Assembly (NCBI GenBank): GCA_903813345.2
Contig: CAIIXF020000069.1
Coordinates: forward strand, 1-64,000
Direction: 5' to 3'
Length of the DNA stretch: 64,000 nt
Source: Owenia fusiformis
Taxonomy: Eukaryota > Annelida > Polychaeta > Sabellida > Oweniidae
Position numbers and translations under genes: made by a program. Shown in pieces: positions 33,074 through 45,392 of the stretch (positions are counted from its first letter, which is position 1; each line of letters starts with the position of its first letter). The notes under the pieces were generated by a model that saw nothing but the letters and a program-made list of their open reading frames with translations, was not told the DNA's origin and searched no databases.

Positions 33074-34855
33074 AAGATTGACAAATTTGGCAAAATGTGT
33101 TATACTCCACTATCAATTACATTTTAGTCTTACAAAGCATTTATTAAATACAAAACTGTACTGTACAAAGTATGTTCAGGAAATAATGATAACAAGGCAT
33201 TAGTATGCAAAATATTACCACCTGCCATTTGTTACAGCAGCGTGAAAAAAAGTTGGGCCCCTTAAACCAAAAGTTTTGAAAATTTGAGGCCTATTTCTTC
33301 AGAATTTGACCTTAAATTAAAAAATGGGGCCTTAAATGGCCCGGTAATGCCCAAAAGGCCCACTTATTAGGACCTATTTTGGGCCCAATCTTTTCTCTAG
33401 CCCCTGTAGAAATCCCTGGTGTTTGTGTATCTGGCATCTGTACCCCAATGTGCAGATGGGAGATGAAGCCATGCAGCATCAGTTTCCAGGAGATCATAGA
33501 TTAGCCTGGAGTCCTTGGTGATACCACAGCCAGTGGTGGTTTATCCTGCACCAGGGAAGATAGCCACTGGGTCAAAGGGAACATGCCATTAAGAGGCCAT
33601 TCTCTGACTTAGTCATTTTTTCAAAAGTGTGAAAATAAAAAACCTCATGAAAAGTCCTTAAAATATTCTGAATAACAAGTTCAATATATATATTTAATGA
33701 TGGCACAAGCAAAAGTCTGAAAATTAACATGAAATGAGGGGTTTTGACAGATGCAAAATATGGTAGATTTGTGATGAAGAAATAGAGGTTTTTGCAGTAA
33801 CAACACAATTACCTCTAAATTACCGGTTATGAGAGGCTGAGGACTAAACTTGACATAATTTTCAATCTCAGATTAACAGTAGTATCTAACTTAAGCCGGA
33901 CAGCCACTCAAAATGTATATGGAGCCCATAAGATACATTTTTCTCAATTGAAGTCACTATTTCTGTTTTTAGCTTCAGAGGATAGGAGGTACATGAACAT
34001 GCGAAGTTTACCTAGATCACAAGCCTTACCACAAATATAAAGTGTATAGGAATAGAGTTGATATGTGTGAGAACCTTAAACTTCCCATATTATTGGGGAT
34101 GGGACTTGTGATTCATGTGTATTTCTAACTTCTTGACATGTGCATAGATCTAAAATTGCGGCAGCCATCTTGGATTTGTCATATATGTGGACATGGTTTT
34201 GGTTGTGCTGAATTTGTTTCAAAATAACATTTCTTGTATACCTTCGATAAGTGAGATAGGCATTTGAAATTAAATACAGATAGTATACTTGACATTTAAT
34301 GCAGTAAACAGTAATAGAATTCATTCTTACATAATAAGTGAGTCCAGACAAAAAGTTGTTATTGTGTTAGTTTAACTGGGCATAAATTACACTCATTGGC
34401 CTTGGTTTTCTTAATTGGCTTGGATAAAATGTTGTTCTATTTATTCAGAAAAGGAGTATAGTTCAATATACAAGTTCACAATCATTCCATCCTCTTGTAG
34501 AAATGAATCTCATATTATTTCATCTCAAATATAGAAAACAAAAATATAATAAAAAACAAGTTTCTATTAATTGCAAAAGTTAGCTTCCATGTCATGACTG
34601 AGTTTGGGTTCCGCTTCTAGAAAAAATGATATTCCCTCTGGAAATATGGTATTGACCATTGCCATACACTCCATATTTAATCCTCCCTGTCAAACATATT
34701 GATATACAGTATATATATACGACATCAAGGATCTGGGATTTGGGTAATGTGAGACATGAGTTGCTACTTTTTGAAATTCATATTCAATATTCTTTCTTTA
34801 AACCCTCATATTTAATATTTTTGGAGTGGTAATTCAATTATTTACCTATTTGTTA
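33074..34855. other. Interior of the 4.0-kb element, no gene seen
   Basis: Includes the GGCCC-rich dispersed repeat at 33312-33400 and a more GC-rich, unrecognised block at about 33400-33590 that carries short non-overlapping frames. Otherwise AT-rich. Confidence 0.35.
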
Positions 34856-34941
34856 TTCTTTATCCCATAGTTGAGCTCTGTTCCGCTCTGTTAGGTAACA
34901 TGAAAACATATTTATGATATTTTGCAAATGCATGGAAAAAG

Positions 34942-35222
34942 TGATATCTGTGGATTACGGAAAATATTTCACAGATATCACCCTTTGCCAGGGATTTGAA
35001 AACTACCATCAATATGATGTGTTTTGTTACGGCATAGCGATTTCATGACATCAAGGGGATGAATGAATGGATGTTGTTTTGATATGTTTTGTTTAGTTTT
35101 ATAGGTGAACTATGGGATAAATAGAACATCCTATGAATTTTCGTGATATTGTGTTAATCCACTCATTGATATCAATATCTGCGCTAATTCGCTATGCTAC
35201 CTTGGCAAGATATTGATATCAA
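34942..35222. other. Cluster of perfect hairpins
   Basis: TGATATCTGTG with CACAGATATCA forms an 11-bp stem (34942-34980). TTGATATCAATATCT with AGATATTGATATCAA forms a 15-bp stem (35166-35222) around a loop containing TCGCTATGC. That loop sequence pairs in turn with GCATAGCGA at about 35032. A further pair, TTTATCCCATAGTT with the inverse near 35108, encloses the group. It may be a small foldback unit. Confidence 0.6.
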
Positions 35223-35873
35223 CTGGGAGATGTAATCATTTAAAATCATATGATATCCTATATATATCCTTTACTGTGCCACAACTTTCTCATGTGTTAT
35301 TTTTTGGCACTGGCCATCATTTCTTTTCCTTGAATTCATGCTTTTGTTCCTCGTTTTAGAAATTTGAGGAAATCTTTGATTTTCCTTGTATTTAAGTTGC
35401 TTAAATGTTGCCCTGGGATGTTGATAAAAGTCAATCGTAATCCATTACAGTCAGTCGAAATGTACCTGTTGCTAGAACCTACCAAAATAGCATTTGCATT
35501 TTGCCAATATTGCCCTATGTGCTTTTCAATGAAAATAGTTTTAATCGTATCTTTTCTTCAGTATTTCATATATTGCATTTTAATATATTTAAATTGGTTT
35601 ATATATCTACATTATTTACTTAGACAACAATAGATAAAGATTTTTTTGTAAAAACCCCAAAAATGGTATACGATCTTTAAATGACTGTTGTGTGAACATC
35701 AAAGGTCAAAATTCGCTGAAATTGTATTTTTATGAAGCACAAATGATTTCTCTTCAATATGATATGCATTATTATCAGATATCTTTGGGGGCTAAAAAGG
35801 GCTCTTAATGACACCCGTCCTTTGTAGTGTAAAATCTGTATTATGATATTACATTCTACTTGACGACCATGGT

Positions 35874-36340
35874 ACCACCTCAAGTTGTTTGAAATAAATT
35901 TTTCAATGCAGCGATACCTGAATTATGAATTATGAAGCACGAAGGTGGCATTCCATACATTTTTTCTCAAAATCGAGTTGCATATGCTGTTTCGTGCAAT
36001 TTCCAAGGTTTCTAAAATCCTAACTATTACAGCTAGAACCCTGATACTACAACTACCTTACAATAATGTTAGCACCTCATGTTGTGTGAAATAACTGGAT
36101 AAATGAATCTATACTTTTTGAGTTAACGAAGCCCGAGGTGGGCATTCCGTTCAATTTCACTCAATATTTAGTTGCACACACTATTTTGTACAACTTAGAG
36201 GGCTCCAAAAAGCCTAACCAGCAAAGCTGGAACCCTGATATTGCACATTTCTAACAACCATGTTACCATCTCATGTTGTATAAAATAACTTTGGCAATGG
36301 AGCTATATTTATTGAGTTATCGAAGTGGGCATTCTGTATC
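35874..36340. repeat. Tandem repeat with a period of about 195 bp, roughly 2.5 units
   Basis: Units start ACCACCTCAAGTTGTTTGAA (35874), AGCACCTCATGTTGTGTGAA (36071) and ACCATCTCATGTTGTATAAA (36264). Each is followed by GAA-or-GAG-TTAT, a GGCATTCC block, and GCT-GAACCCTGATA. Confidence 0.7.
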
Positions 36341-37001
36341 AGTGACAGTGACAAATCACAGGAGGGGGAGGTCTTAACATAGAGCAATTTGATTAAATTG
36401 CACCAGGTGAATGTACAAACTTGGGTCACCACTGGATAAACAGGGGCGCCCCATTCTGAAAGACTTGGTAAATGATGAAATATCCTAGATAATGCACCCA
36501 CCTGAGAATTCATTTTCACCGTCTTGAAAGTGAGAAAAATCATGAAAAATTGGCATATTTTAAACCAAGTTTGGTGTGAAAATGAGAATTTTGCTCCCAA
36601 TTGAGATAAAATCCTGTGGAGATTACTCTATTTAGTATAGTTTTGTATTTAATTATTGCTCTTTATAAGACTAAAATGTAAATTGCACCTTTTTGGCATG
36701 TTCCATGGGAAGATTTAAGCCATGGATCAATTCTATTCTTGTCATTAGACCTTTATTTGTTTATTTTCTTCAATATTTAGTTCAGTTTTGGAATTTAAAA
36801 TTGATAAATATGACTTACTTGTATGTGATAGTGTTATGTATTTTGGTAGATTTTCGCCAAAAAACAGAAAATTTAGGGTCAGTGGGGTACCCCTATCATT
36901 TTGAGCCACATTAATGATAATTTATAATATCGCCTGTTGAGTCAATGGCAAAAAAGGTGGGGCGCTGCACTTAAACAGTTACTAAGGCCAGGTCATTTCG
37001 A

Positions 37002-37643
37002 GGTAAAGATTAAAAGGTGGATTGGATCGAATGGATTGGATTCATGTAAAAGGTGGATTGGATCGGGAATCTTTGAAATATGGATTTTCCTTAAAAAATT
37101 CTATTAATCTCACTCTAAGAAGATTTGTGCTCTCCTCACTTCGAAAATGTCAAATAATAGATGCAATATTATTTTACTTGGGTTGGCTAGAAGGGTAAAC
37201 TGGTTCCCGCTTTTTATTCATTCCAAGTGTAATTTAAGATATTTATAAATCATGAGGCAGACTGGTTTGAAGATCCATATCATTTGTTTTCAGTCAAAAC
37301 AGGTACCAGGAGAAATGTTTTGGGAACATCCAACCATCGAATTGAATGACAGCTTTTATCTATAGATCTATGTTTATTATGTCTTACAAAAGTTGATTTA
37401 CAAGGGAAAGCAGTTAAAATACTTTAGGAGTATCTATCAACTAATTGAATTATACATTTGTTGTTGCTTTGTTCTGATTCCTCAAAGGGACCCAAGTGAT
37501 CACAAAATACTTGAGGGAAATTACTTAGAGGAAGATCAACAGAAAAAAACTTAAAGAAATTCCATATTTTGAAGATTCTGGATCCAATCCACCTTTTACA
37601 TGAATCCAATCCACTCGATCCAATCCACCTTTTAATCTCTACC
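37002..37643. mobile_element. MITE with 85-bp TIRs and 8-bp target-site duplication
   Basis: CATTTCGA flanks both ends (36994-37001 and 37644-37651). The arms start GGTAAAGATTAAAAGGTGGA and (inverse) GGTAGAGATTAAAAGGTGGA and continue through two AAAAGGTGGATTGGAT blocks. The 8-bp TSD suggests a hAT-type source, as for 7083-7673, but the termini differ. The middle contains eroded phrases (for example VNWFP then FKIHI-type fragments) that might be an old LINE remnant, which I could not confirm. Confidence 0.85.
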
Positions 37644-37651
37644 CATTTCGA

Positions 37652-38096
37652 CCTACACATTATAATATGAGAAGGATTCTTGTGAGTGTAATATTTTAAC
37701 CCAAATCAAAGTCTAATTTTATGGCCTGCCTAACGTAGCCAATTATTTCGGTCCCTGTGTGAGAATCAGCGGCAATTCTTTCAAATAGGCGTCTCAAGTC
37801 TGAAGTTATCTAAATTATTTGCTCCAAGCTTCAAATGTTCAAGAGTCAGATGCCAATTTTTGGCCCAGCGCTGTCCAGAATGTCAGCTCTCAGCTTCAAC
37901 TATCTTCATTAAAACCATATTTTTAGCCGTTTCTATGTTTTCAGCCATAAATCACAATTTCTTGAGTGCCTTTTTGACTTTTATTACCGTCTGACATCAC
38001 TTTACTACAGGTCGGTCTACTAATTTACCGACATGGACACACCTTGGATCAGATAATCTACACCAAAGCGGTTTATGATAGACAAGAATTATTGTT
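37652..38096. other. No gene seen
   Basis: AT-rich sequence between the MITE and the 476-bp tandem repeat. Confidence 0.3.
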
Positions 38097-39045
38097 TAGA
38101 TAATGATAATATATTTAATAAGTAAACAATAATAAAATACACGTATATACAACTTTTGGCTAAAGTTCCATAACTACGGCGCAAATGTGATCAGGCCATA
38201 TTTGCATGAACAATACATTGTTTATGAAGTTATAAAAATGCAGCGTGATGCATTTGATATGAAGAAACTAGGTAGCTGAATAAACCTGAACGTTGAACCC
38301 TGCAAGGGGGAAATTTGAAATTACGCTCGTGAATAAGCAAATTTAGTGATGAATCAGCTCTAAGACTATGGCCAGTGCAGCCAAAGAGCCCGATGATGGC
38401 CTTATACCTGTGATGTCGGCATAAGGTGATTATCATATCGAAATTCAAGTAAACTTAGTTCGTTATAACAAGCAATCATGGTAAGGTACTTGGGTGGCCG
38501 GGTACCGCCGGCGAATGTCGTTGTGGCGAACGACTATGAATGCTTGAAATTGCGTATGATCGATGATCATGATTAATAAGTAAACAATAATAACATACAC
38601 ATAATATATACAATTTAATAATATACACTTTTGGCTAAAGTTCCATAACTACGGCGAAAATGTGATTAGGCCATATTTGCATGAACAATACATTGTTTAT
38701 GAAGTTATAAAAATGCAGCGTGATGCATTTGATATGAAGAAGCTAGGTAGCTGAATAAACCTGAACGTTGAACCCTGCAAGGGGGGAAATTTGAAATTAC
38801 GCTCGTGAATAAGCAAATTTAGTGATGAATCAGCTCTAAGACTATGGCCAGTGCAGCCAAAGAGCCCGATGATGGCCTTATACCTGTGATGTCGGTATAA
38901 GGTGATTATCATATCGAAAATCAAGTAAACTTAGTTCATTATAACAAGCAATCATTGTAAGGTACTCGGGTGGCCGGGTACCGCCTGCGAATGTCGTTGT
39001 GGCGAACGACTATGAATGCTTGAAATTGCGTATGATGATCATGAT
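38097..39045. repeat. Young tandem duplication, two near-identical copies of about 476 bp
   Basis: Everything from AATAAGTAAACAATAATAA through GTGGCCGGGTACCGCC to ATGATCATGATTAA is repeated head to tail with only a few differences. Differences include CGCCGGCG against CGCCTGCG, an added G, and a short insertion at the start of copy 2. A 55-bp part recurs at 32236-32292. The matching minus-strand frames (38230-38448 and 38697-38924) reflect the duplication and are not independent genes. Confidence 0.9.
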
Positions 39046-39433
39046 TAATGTCAATATAAATACCATGAGCATATGCTATGAACTTTGTTTGTTTTGAACA
39101 AAGTACCGGGAATAGTAACTGTATGAATTTACAGTTGGGGAATATGACGAATTGTAAAGAGTTTATGGCCAAAACATATGTGTAGCATATGGAACCCCAA
39201 GTGTAAAGTAAAGTAGGTTGATTTAAGATGTATTTTTATCAGATTAAGGATTGCATGTAACATTGACACAACATAGTTACAACTGGAATTTGTAAAAACA
39301 TATTTAAAATAGATTTTATCCGAACTATTTCCTACTTGCTTCAAGCCAGTGCGCTTGAATGAAATCTAATATTGCAATTACATGTCACACGCACAAGCGC
39401 ATTGAGAAGAAGCATTATGCATGAACCTGCAAA
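39046..39433. other. No gene seen
   Basis: Downstream of the tyrosine recombinase frame. This is where the 3' end of the DIRS-like element should lie, but no terminal repeat was identified. Confidence 0.3.
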
Positions 39434-40431
39434 TTACATATTTATTCCTCGAGAATGAGTAAGTGCCATTTGACCATCTTTAACTATATTATCGGGAGTT
39501 CTGATGTATTGTCTATAAGCTTTTGAAAACCATCTCCCTAATTTCTTAATTAGATCTAATCGTGCTGAAGCTGCTTCAGTTGCAGCGCCGATTCTAAGTG
39601 AATGCCCGCTATATTTGTCTATTGGAAACCCTAGACATGCGAGAATGTATCTTAAGTTTGATAGGAAACGTGTTCTGGTTAAAGGTTTTCCGTCTTTCAT
39701 TTGAAACAGTGTATTGTCTGTGTCAGCAGGTACGATACGCTTCCTTTTCTCAAGATAAATATCTCGGTGTTTGTTTTGCCTATCTCGGTGTTTGTTTTGT
39801 GCAGGGGAATGCTCACACCGTGTCGAAACGGATCCGTTTTTGAAGCCGCTAAAGTCAAAATCACACGGTCATCTGTTATTATAACATTACCCAAAGATAA
39901 CAAACATTGCGTGTCGTTTTGTGTGGTCGTGTTGACGGTAAACTCACCACAGCGTAAAAATCCGAAATATGCAATTGTACAGGCTGTCTCCATAAGAAGG
40001 TCGGTATAGTTTCCAAACAAGTTGCCCCAGAGCAGTTTACAAATTTTCTTCAAAATGTCGTATGTAATTGGTAGGCGTGGCCGCTTTGTTGGTGTGCATG
40101 CCTTCTTTATAGCTTTGGTGGCAAGCGCTAGGCGTTGCATGTGAGTGCCACCTTTGGCATAGAAGTCGGAATTTCGTCTTATATAATAGTTCCGCATTCA
40201 ACAAAGATATAGCTTAATCGTTGAGTATGACACATGTAATACAGTATGGCAATAAGTCACAAAATATAAGAGTATGTCTTCACTAATGGGAGGTAATTGC
40301 GACGAAGGTCCATTGACATTGTTCTGTACGAGAAACAGCCTGTACGCGTTATAGCCTGTCTTGTAAACATTTGCTGTTGTGCGACTGATTCCATTGTCTA
40401 GAAGATTGTCCATTTCCCGCTTCAATTCCAA
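39434..40431 (-). pseudogene. Tyrosine recombinase of the first DIRS-like element
   Basis: The N-terminal SAM-like core-binding part starts at 40431. One stop at 40198-40200 is followed by the same frame to 39697, then a frameshift leads to the C-terminal part ending at 39434. Catalytic signatures are present: FLRCGEF (first arginine), GHSLRIGAATEAA (H-x-x-R), GRW, and YIRTP with the nucleophilic tyrosine. A 21-bp tandem duplication at 39759-39801 adds a repeated NTEIGK-type segment. The enzyme would integrate circular cDNA without a TSD. Confidence 0.85.
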
Positions 40432-40528
40432 ATTACAGCCAAGGGATCCGGGGAGCGTTGACCTATCGTGTTGGCCTCCGGAACCAGCTTTCTGAATCTC
40501 TGAAATTGAAAACGAGACAATGAATCAC

Positions 40529-42009
40529 TTATATCATTAAGACACCTGGTAAGTGGATCGCATTGAATGCAAAATTATGGACACAAGCAACCCATGTCAA
40601 AAATCTCATGAGTTTCATGATTGGGGCGCATTTAGATCTCCCTTTATTGACGATATGAACTGTAGATTGATTGTCACTTTGAAATGTTATTCTCTTGCGT
40701 TTCCAATGTTGACCCCAGAGAATCGCTGCGCAAACTAAAGGATGTAATTCCCGAAATGCCATTGAATAATTGTTTGTTTGAATGAATGGCAATTGTTGAG
40801 GCCACTTTTCAGCGAACAATTTCCCGTTCCAGTATCCAGCAAATCCTTGTAGTGATGCATCGGTTGTCATATTCAGCTCACTGAGCAATGTTTCTTTGAC
40901 ATCGTAGAACATGTTAACGCCATTCCAGTTATTCAAGAAGGACTGTCACATGATGAGGTCTTCTTTGCAATTATCATTAAGATAAACTGCATTATTCAGG
41001 TTTTTCACGGACCTTGCCACTTGAAACAAGTGAAACACAAAGCTCCTCCCTGGTATAACGACTCTGTTTGCATAATATAAGATGTCCCAAAAATTGTAGT
41101 AAAGTGCGTTTCGTGCAAAATCTGCTATTCAACAAATCATCTATAAATTGTTGAATTCGAGACACTTTATTAATTGGAAGTCTTGCCTCCATCTTTTCTG
41201 AATCGAGAATTACACCAAGGTATTCCAAACATGTTGTAGGTCCTTCAATTTTGTGTGTAGCTAAGGGTACCCCTAAACGTCTTAATATCAATGTTAGTAG
41301 CGCCATGCATTGTTCTGTCGGCCTCTACGTCGGGTTTATCCAAAGTGCGGAAATCGTCCAATAAATGGAATATGTGTTCAATTCCATAGTTATTTGTTGC
41401 TATCCAACATATAGCTTGTAATAAATTGTCAAAAATCTTCGGGCTCGATCGTAGCCCAAAAGGTACTCTAGGACAGATATATATTTCTTCATTCCATTTG
41501 ATGAGAAGCCATTTCCATTGATCGGGTGAGACGGGTATGTGCTTAAATGCGTTCGAAATATCTACCTTGCACATTTGTGTTCTAGGTCCTAAACGAATTA
41601 TCGTTTTAATGGCGTCGTCGATTTTTACATATTTTAAAGAACACAAATCCTTGTCGATCATGTCGTTAATGCTAGGATTATCGTCATCGTCATGGGGTGA
41701 AGAAAGGTCAAAAATGAGTCTTTTCTTGCCAGAATACTTCCCAGTAGCAATTTCAATCGGACTGATTCGAAAATTGCTATACGGCGGCTCTTTGAATAGT
41801 CCTATTAGAAACCCGTTTTCGATATATTTTTGAAGTAGATTCAGGGTTCTTTCCGATTGTTTCCTGGATGAAGCCAGGTTTTTACAAGTGTATGATTTTA
41901 ACGAATTCATGTTTATGTCCAAAAGAATGTTAAATCCGTTTGCCAATCCGTTAATAAGATAATCCTTAAACTCTTTATTAGGATGGTGCGCCAATTCTTT
42001 TTCCATCAT
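40529..42009 (-). pseudogene. Reverse transcriptase-RNase H of the first DIRS-like element
   Basis: The start is the ATG at 42009. RT motifs are KRLIFDLSSPHD, CKVDISNAFKHIPV, VPFGLRSSPKIFD and HLLDDF (catalytic DD). A frameshift near 41300 continues as CLEYLGVILD and the thumb. A second frameshift and a TGA near 40950 precede RNase H, which shows TTDASLQGFAGYW, AFRELHPL and TFQSDNQSTV (D, E, D active-site residues). A last frameshift near 40550 leads to NDISDSLSRFQF, the linker seen before the recombinase in this element type. Confidence 0.85.
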
Positions 42010-42054
42010 TGCTACATTAATACACGGTGTAGCCTTTGAATTGAATTGTCTCAG

Positions 42055-43060
42055 TCACTTGCTTGTTTTGTCGGATTTCTTACACTGATTCGTATCACGT
42101 TCTGTATGTCCCATTTCCTTGCATTTTAGGCAGTTATGTGCATGTTCACAATCGGAGCGTTTGCAACCCCACAAGGAGTTATAGTTGTTGCATATTTCTC
42201 GACCGTCGTCCAGTTTTACACGCGGTCGAACGCTTTTCTCAGAACCGTATTTCTTTCCTTTTTCATTAACATTATCGCTGTGAGGACGTTCTGGAAATCT
42301 GGGCAACGATATCATTTGGAGCAATTCTTGATTTATTTTTGACCAGTCAACTTTAATAGACTTGTTAATCCACAATGCAACGGCTCTGGCATTGAACTGT
42401 TCATGGTATTCACATGCTTTATATCCAATTCGGGTGTATAGTTCAAGAATATTGTTCATGTACGAATCGAGCTCTATTTGACGCTGAGGGTATACTTCAC
42501 AGATTATCCTCTTGTAACGACTGAAAGCTGCCACAAAGTCTGCAGAAGACAGCAATTTCTTTAAGCGGGGGTCGTTGTGGGAGCTGACTGCACGTATTTG
42601 TAGATTACAGTCTTTCGCCGTAACAAGTGAAGGGGTCTTTTGTTCCTCATAATGGGCAATTAACAAGCTGGCAAGGTTAATAGCCTTACCTTCCAGGATC
42701 GTGCAACAGGTTGCCCATTCGAAATTGGCAATGCTTCTCTGATGCTGTTGATAGCATCTAATAGCATCGCGCCTATCGGAGGCGTAATAGTATCATGGGT
42801 TCTAGTATTATCCGTTGTATCGTTGGGAATACTAATATCCTCTTCCCTTGATTCCTCGGTCCCGTTTCGTGGCGCTTGTTCTCATTATACAGCTTCAATA
42901 GTGACATTCTTCCGAATGAATTGAGCACTTGTATATTCATATTCTTTAACTCATCCCTTAACTGTTGAATCGTAAGGTTTTCTTGAACATTTCTTTCCTG
43001 ATCAACTTCAGTACTTTTCTGTCTAGTTGCCCTGCGCTTCTGTGGTTTTGTTTTAGGCAT
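42055..43060 (-). pseudogene. Gag-like nucleic-acid-binding protein of the first DIRS-like element
   Basis: It begins at the ATG at 43060 with a lysine/arginine-rich start (MPKTKPQKRRATRQKS), breaks near 42773, and resumes as a 203-residue frame ending at 42055. That frame ends with a CCCH finger (C-x8-C-x4-C-x3-H) followed by a C-x2-C-x4-H-x7-C knuckle. The second DIRS-like element in this window has the same two-finger arrangement. It probably packages the RNA. Confidence 0.7.
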
Positions 43061-43449
43061 TTTTATAATGATTGTTTTAGAGAAAGTAATACAAAATCGA
43101 AGTCAAATATCTCTCCGTGTGCACTTCGAAATATTTGACTGAATACTGACCGCATATGCCGTACACGTGATTCACATTGAGATCAGAAGCGTGACGAAGG
43201 CATTGCCTGTTTTGATGAAAGGAATATGAGCGGATGATCAAGTTGTCAGTCATAAACTCAACTTATAATAATAAGTTACAACTTCTATTCAGGTGTGCCA
43301 TTTCCAAGAACAGACAGCGAATATGTTTCAAACTACCACTTAATCGTTTAATGTTTATTTTACATTCTTTCATAATGAAATTGGTACTTGTTCCCCCTAC
43401 TTGGTTATTTTTAACGAACCTGATTCAAATTTTATAAGCTTGTGCCTAT
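43061..43449. other. No gene seen
   Basis: 5' flank of the first DIRS-like element. No terminal repeat was recognised. Confidence 0.3.
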
Positions 43450-45232
43450 GGACAAATGAACTCTGCTTGAGAGTTTCAAAACTGCCACACTTTTTCATAA
43501 ATATATTAAATAAACTAGTATTTGATGGGTTTGGTTCAAATTCTATATGCTGATGCTTGGAGATCAAGGAAGTCAGCTCAAAAACATATTTTCATAATGG
43601 CCAATATTAATTAAAATGGCCGATTGACGGTTTTGGTTCAAATTTTATATGTCGGGGCCAAGGGACAAATGAGCTCTGTCAAAGAAAAAAATTAAAGATG
43701 GCTACTGAATTTTAAAATGGCCTCAATTTTTTCATAAAAACGTAATCTTTGATAACCAAAAAGCCAATTTACGGATTTGGTTCTAACTTTATGTGTTGAT
43801 GCCAAGGGACAAAGGAGCTCTGCTAAAGACATGGTGGTTCAATTTTAAAATGGCCGCCATTTTTCGTTAAAAGTGTAATATTTGATAACTTTAACATCAG
43901 TGGATGGACATCTACACGTTGGTGACGTTGTGCCTTTTTTAAAAGATCTTTTATCTTAGAAACCCATGGGTCCAAAAAATCCTAGAAGCCCTAGCATATA
44001 TCCCCGTGTCGTGCGCCTATTCAATTGTAAACTTTCTCTTCCAGATTTGTTGAATTTTGTGGCGAAAATCAGGTACTCCCCCTAGGATGTTTCATTGTTT
44101 CATGAAAAAAGTAGTGGTGACCCAAACTTCAGCAGCTAAATTAGCATACCAAGTACACTTTGGTGTGCAATACTAATACTTTAGTATTAGCGATACCATT
44201 ACTGATACTTTAATATTATTCGGAGAATATGATCAACAGGGTACTGTTTAATGGCAAAATTGTATTGACCAAGTGTATCACTTAATTGTTTTACTAATGC
44301 AAGATACACATTTACTAAAAGTAATACTTTCTTTGAAAATCAAACCGTTACCAAAACTATGGTAACCTTGTTATACTGAAAGTTACATGAAAAATGAAAG
44401 TCAACCTGTTAAATCTATTTCTACAGGTTTTCATGATTATTTTACGTTTTTAATGTTTTGCTTAAACAAGACAGTGATTTTTTATATATCAATTCAAACT
44501 ATTCATCATATCATTACTTATTATTTCTGTAAACTTCAAGACAATCGCGCCACTGCATTTGACAATAATTCAGATTAAGTCATTTTCCCTATTTTTCCAT
44601 TATGAAAAAGGTATTTTCAAATTTAATATCTTAAAATTCTACGTGTTGAAAAGTTGCATAGTGGGTTGTTAGTTAATATTAAAGTGTTAAAATGCAAAAC
44701 AAAACGTAATAAAGTCTCTTAAATCAAGTCTTTAAATAGGACATTTCTCGTTAACACACCGTGTTGTCTTTCAAGTAAATTCTCAAGGATAACTAGATAA
44801 CAGCAATGCCAAAGCGTAGCAAATCCCATTGACCAGCCATGGCTGACATTTTTACTAAATCCTTCTACTTCTTTTTCAGTTATAGCAAAGATCGTAAAAT
44901 AACACGCATGCGACCGCCTACTAGCTGAAGTGTCATAAGACAGTGTGCCGTGCTAATGAGTCACTTTGTTATGTTTTGATCGAGTGAGAGTAAAGAAGTT
45001 AAATAACACTGTCACGTAAAAATGGCGGCTATTTTCAAAGTGCCCGCCTTCTAGCCCAAGTATCATAAAACAGTGTGCCATGCCTATGAGTATTCACAAA
45101 TCAAATATGAATAAAATTGCTCGACTGTTTTTCAAGTTACAGCAAAAATCGTAAAATAACGTGTAAAGTCACCATTTTTCAAGATGGCTGTCATGTGTTT
45201 CTTAAATAGATTTCTAGCTTCATTAAAGTCCT
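43450..45232. repeat. Left copy of a 1.8-kb inverted duplication (partner 60585-62350)
   Basis: The inverse of 60585-62350 aligns over the whole length. Shared blocks include AAAAGATCTTTTATCTTAGA, GGTACTCCCCCTAGGATG, CGGAGAATATGATCAACAGG and AACACATGACAGCCATCTTG (the last two as inverse). The first 450 bases are tandem units containing ATGGCCGCCATTTT, and the remainder is single-copy within the unit. No protein frame. Confidence 0.85.
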
Positions 45233-45324
45233 ATATTACTTTTATCATGTTAAATTAATCAATCTAAAACATAGGATTAAATCCTATGCTTAGGGCTAAT
45301 GTGAAAAAGTCATTCCAACCCTTG

Positions 45325-45392
45325 TGGGTATCAAACCTCAAACTTTCAGATTACATGTCGGATTGACCAATTGAGCGGATTAAACTGATTCT
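45325..45392 (-). ncRNA. tRNA-derived SINE head (pol III promoter remnant)
   Basis: On the minus strand, CCGCTCAATTGGTCAATCC (A-box-like) is followed by an anticodon-arm-like segment and then GTTTGAGGTTTGATACCC (B-box-like), with the spacing of a tRNA gene. The acceptor stem does not pair, and the sequence runs on without a tRNA end. It is most likely the head of a SINE rather than a working tRNA. Confidence 0.5.

Larger units (their letters stand above)
32870..36893. mobile_element. 4.0-kb element with 200-bp TIRs and TA target site, no visible transposase
   Basis: The left arm 32870-33073 and right arm 36684-36893 are inverted and similar throughout. They share GGCGAAAATCTACCAAA, AACACTATCACATACAAGTA and ATATTGAAGAAAATAAACAA. 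The tips are GGGGTCCCCACTGACCCTA and GGGGTACCCCACTGACCCTA, each next to TA. The interior holds a palindrome cluster and a tandem repeat but no convincing protein. The short frames 32740-33003 and 36693-36914 are products of the arms. Confidence 0.7.
39434..43060 (-). mobile_element. DIRS-order (Ngaro-like) tyrosine-recombinase retrotransposon, decayed
   Basis: On the minus strand the order is gag-like zinc-finger protein, reverse transcriptase, RNase H, then tyrosine recombinase. There is no integrase, protease or methyltransferase. This order without a methyltransferase fits Ngaro-like elements better than DIRS1. Each module carries frameshifts or stops, so it is inactive. Termini (split direct or inverted repeats) were not found. 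Confidence 0.85.

Noticed and set aside
35364-35633. 89-codon hydrophobic plus-strand protein
   Set aside because: Low-complexity AT-rich frame with no recognisable domain inside the 4.0-kb TIR element.
38230-38924. Pair of similar 72-75 codon minus-strand genes
   Set aside because: They are products of the recent 476-bp tandem duplication. They show no domain, and the copies differ by a frameshift in the C-terminus.
39434-43060. Ngaro split direct repeat (A1 at the 5' end equal to part of the 476-bp unit)
   Set aside because: I looked for the 476-bp unit between 43061 and 43449 and found no match, so the termini stay unassigned.
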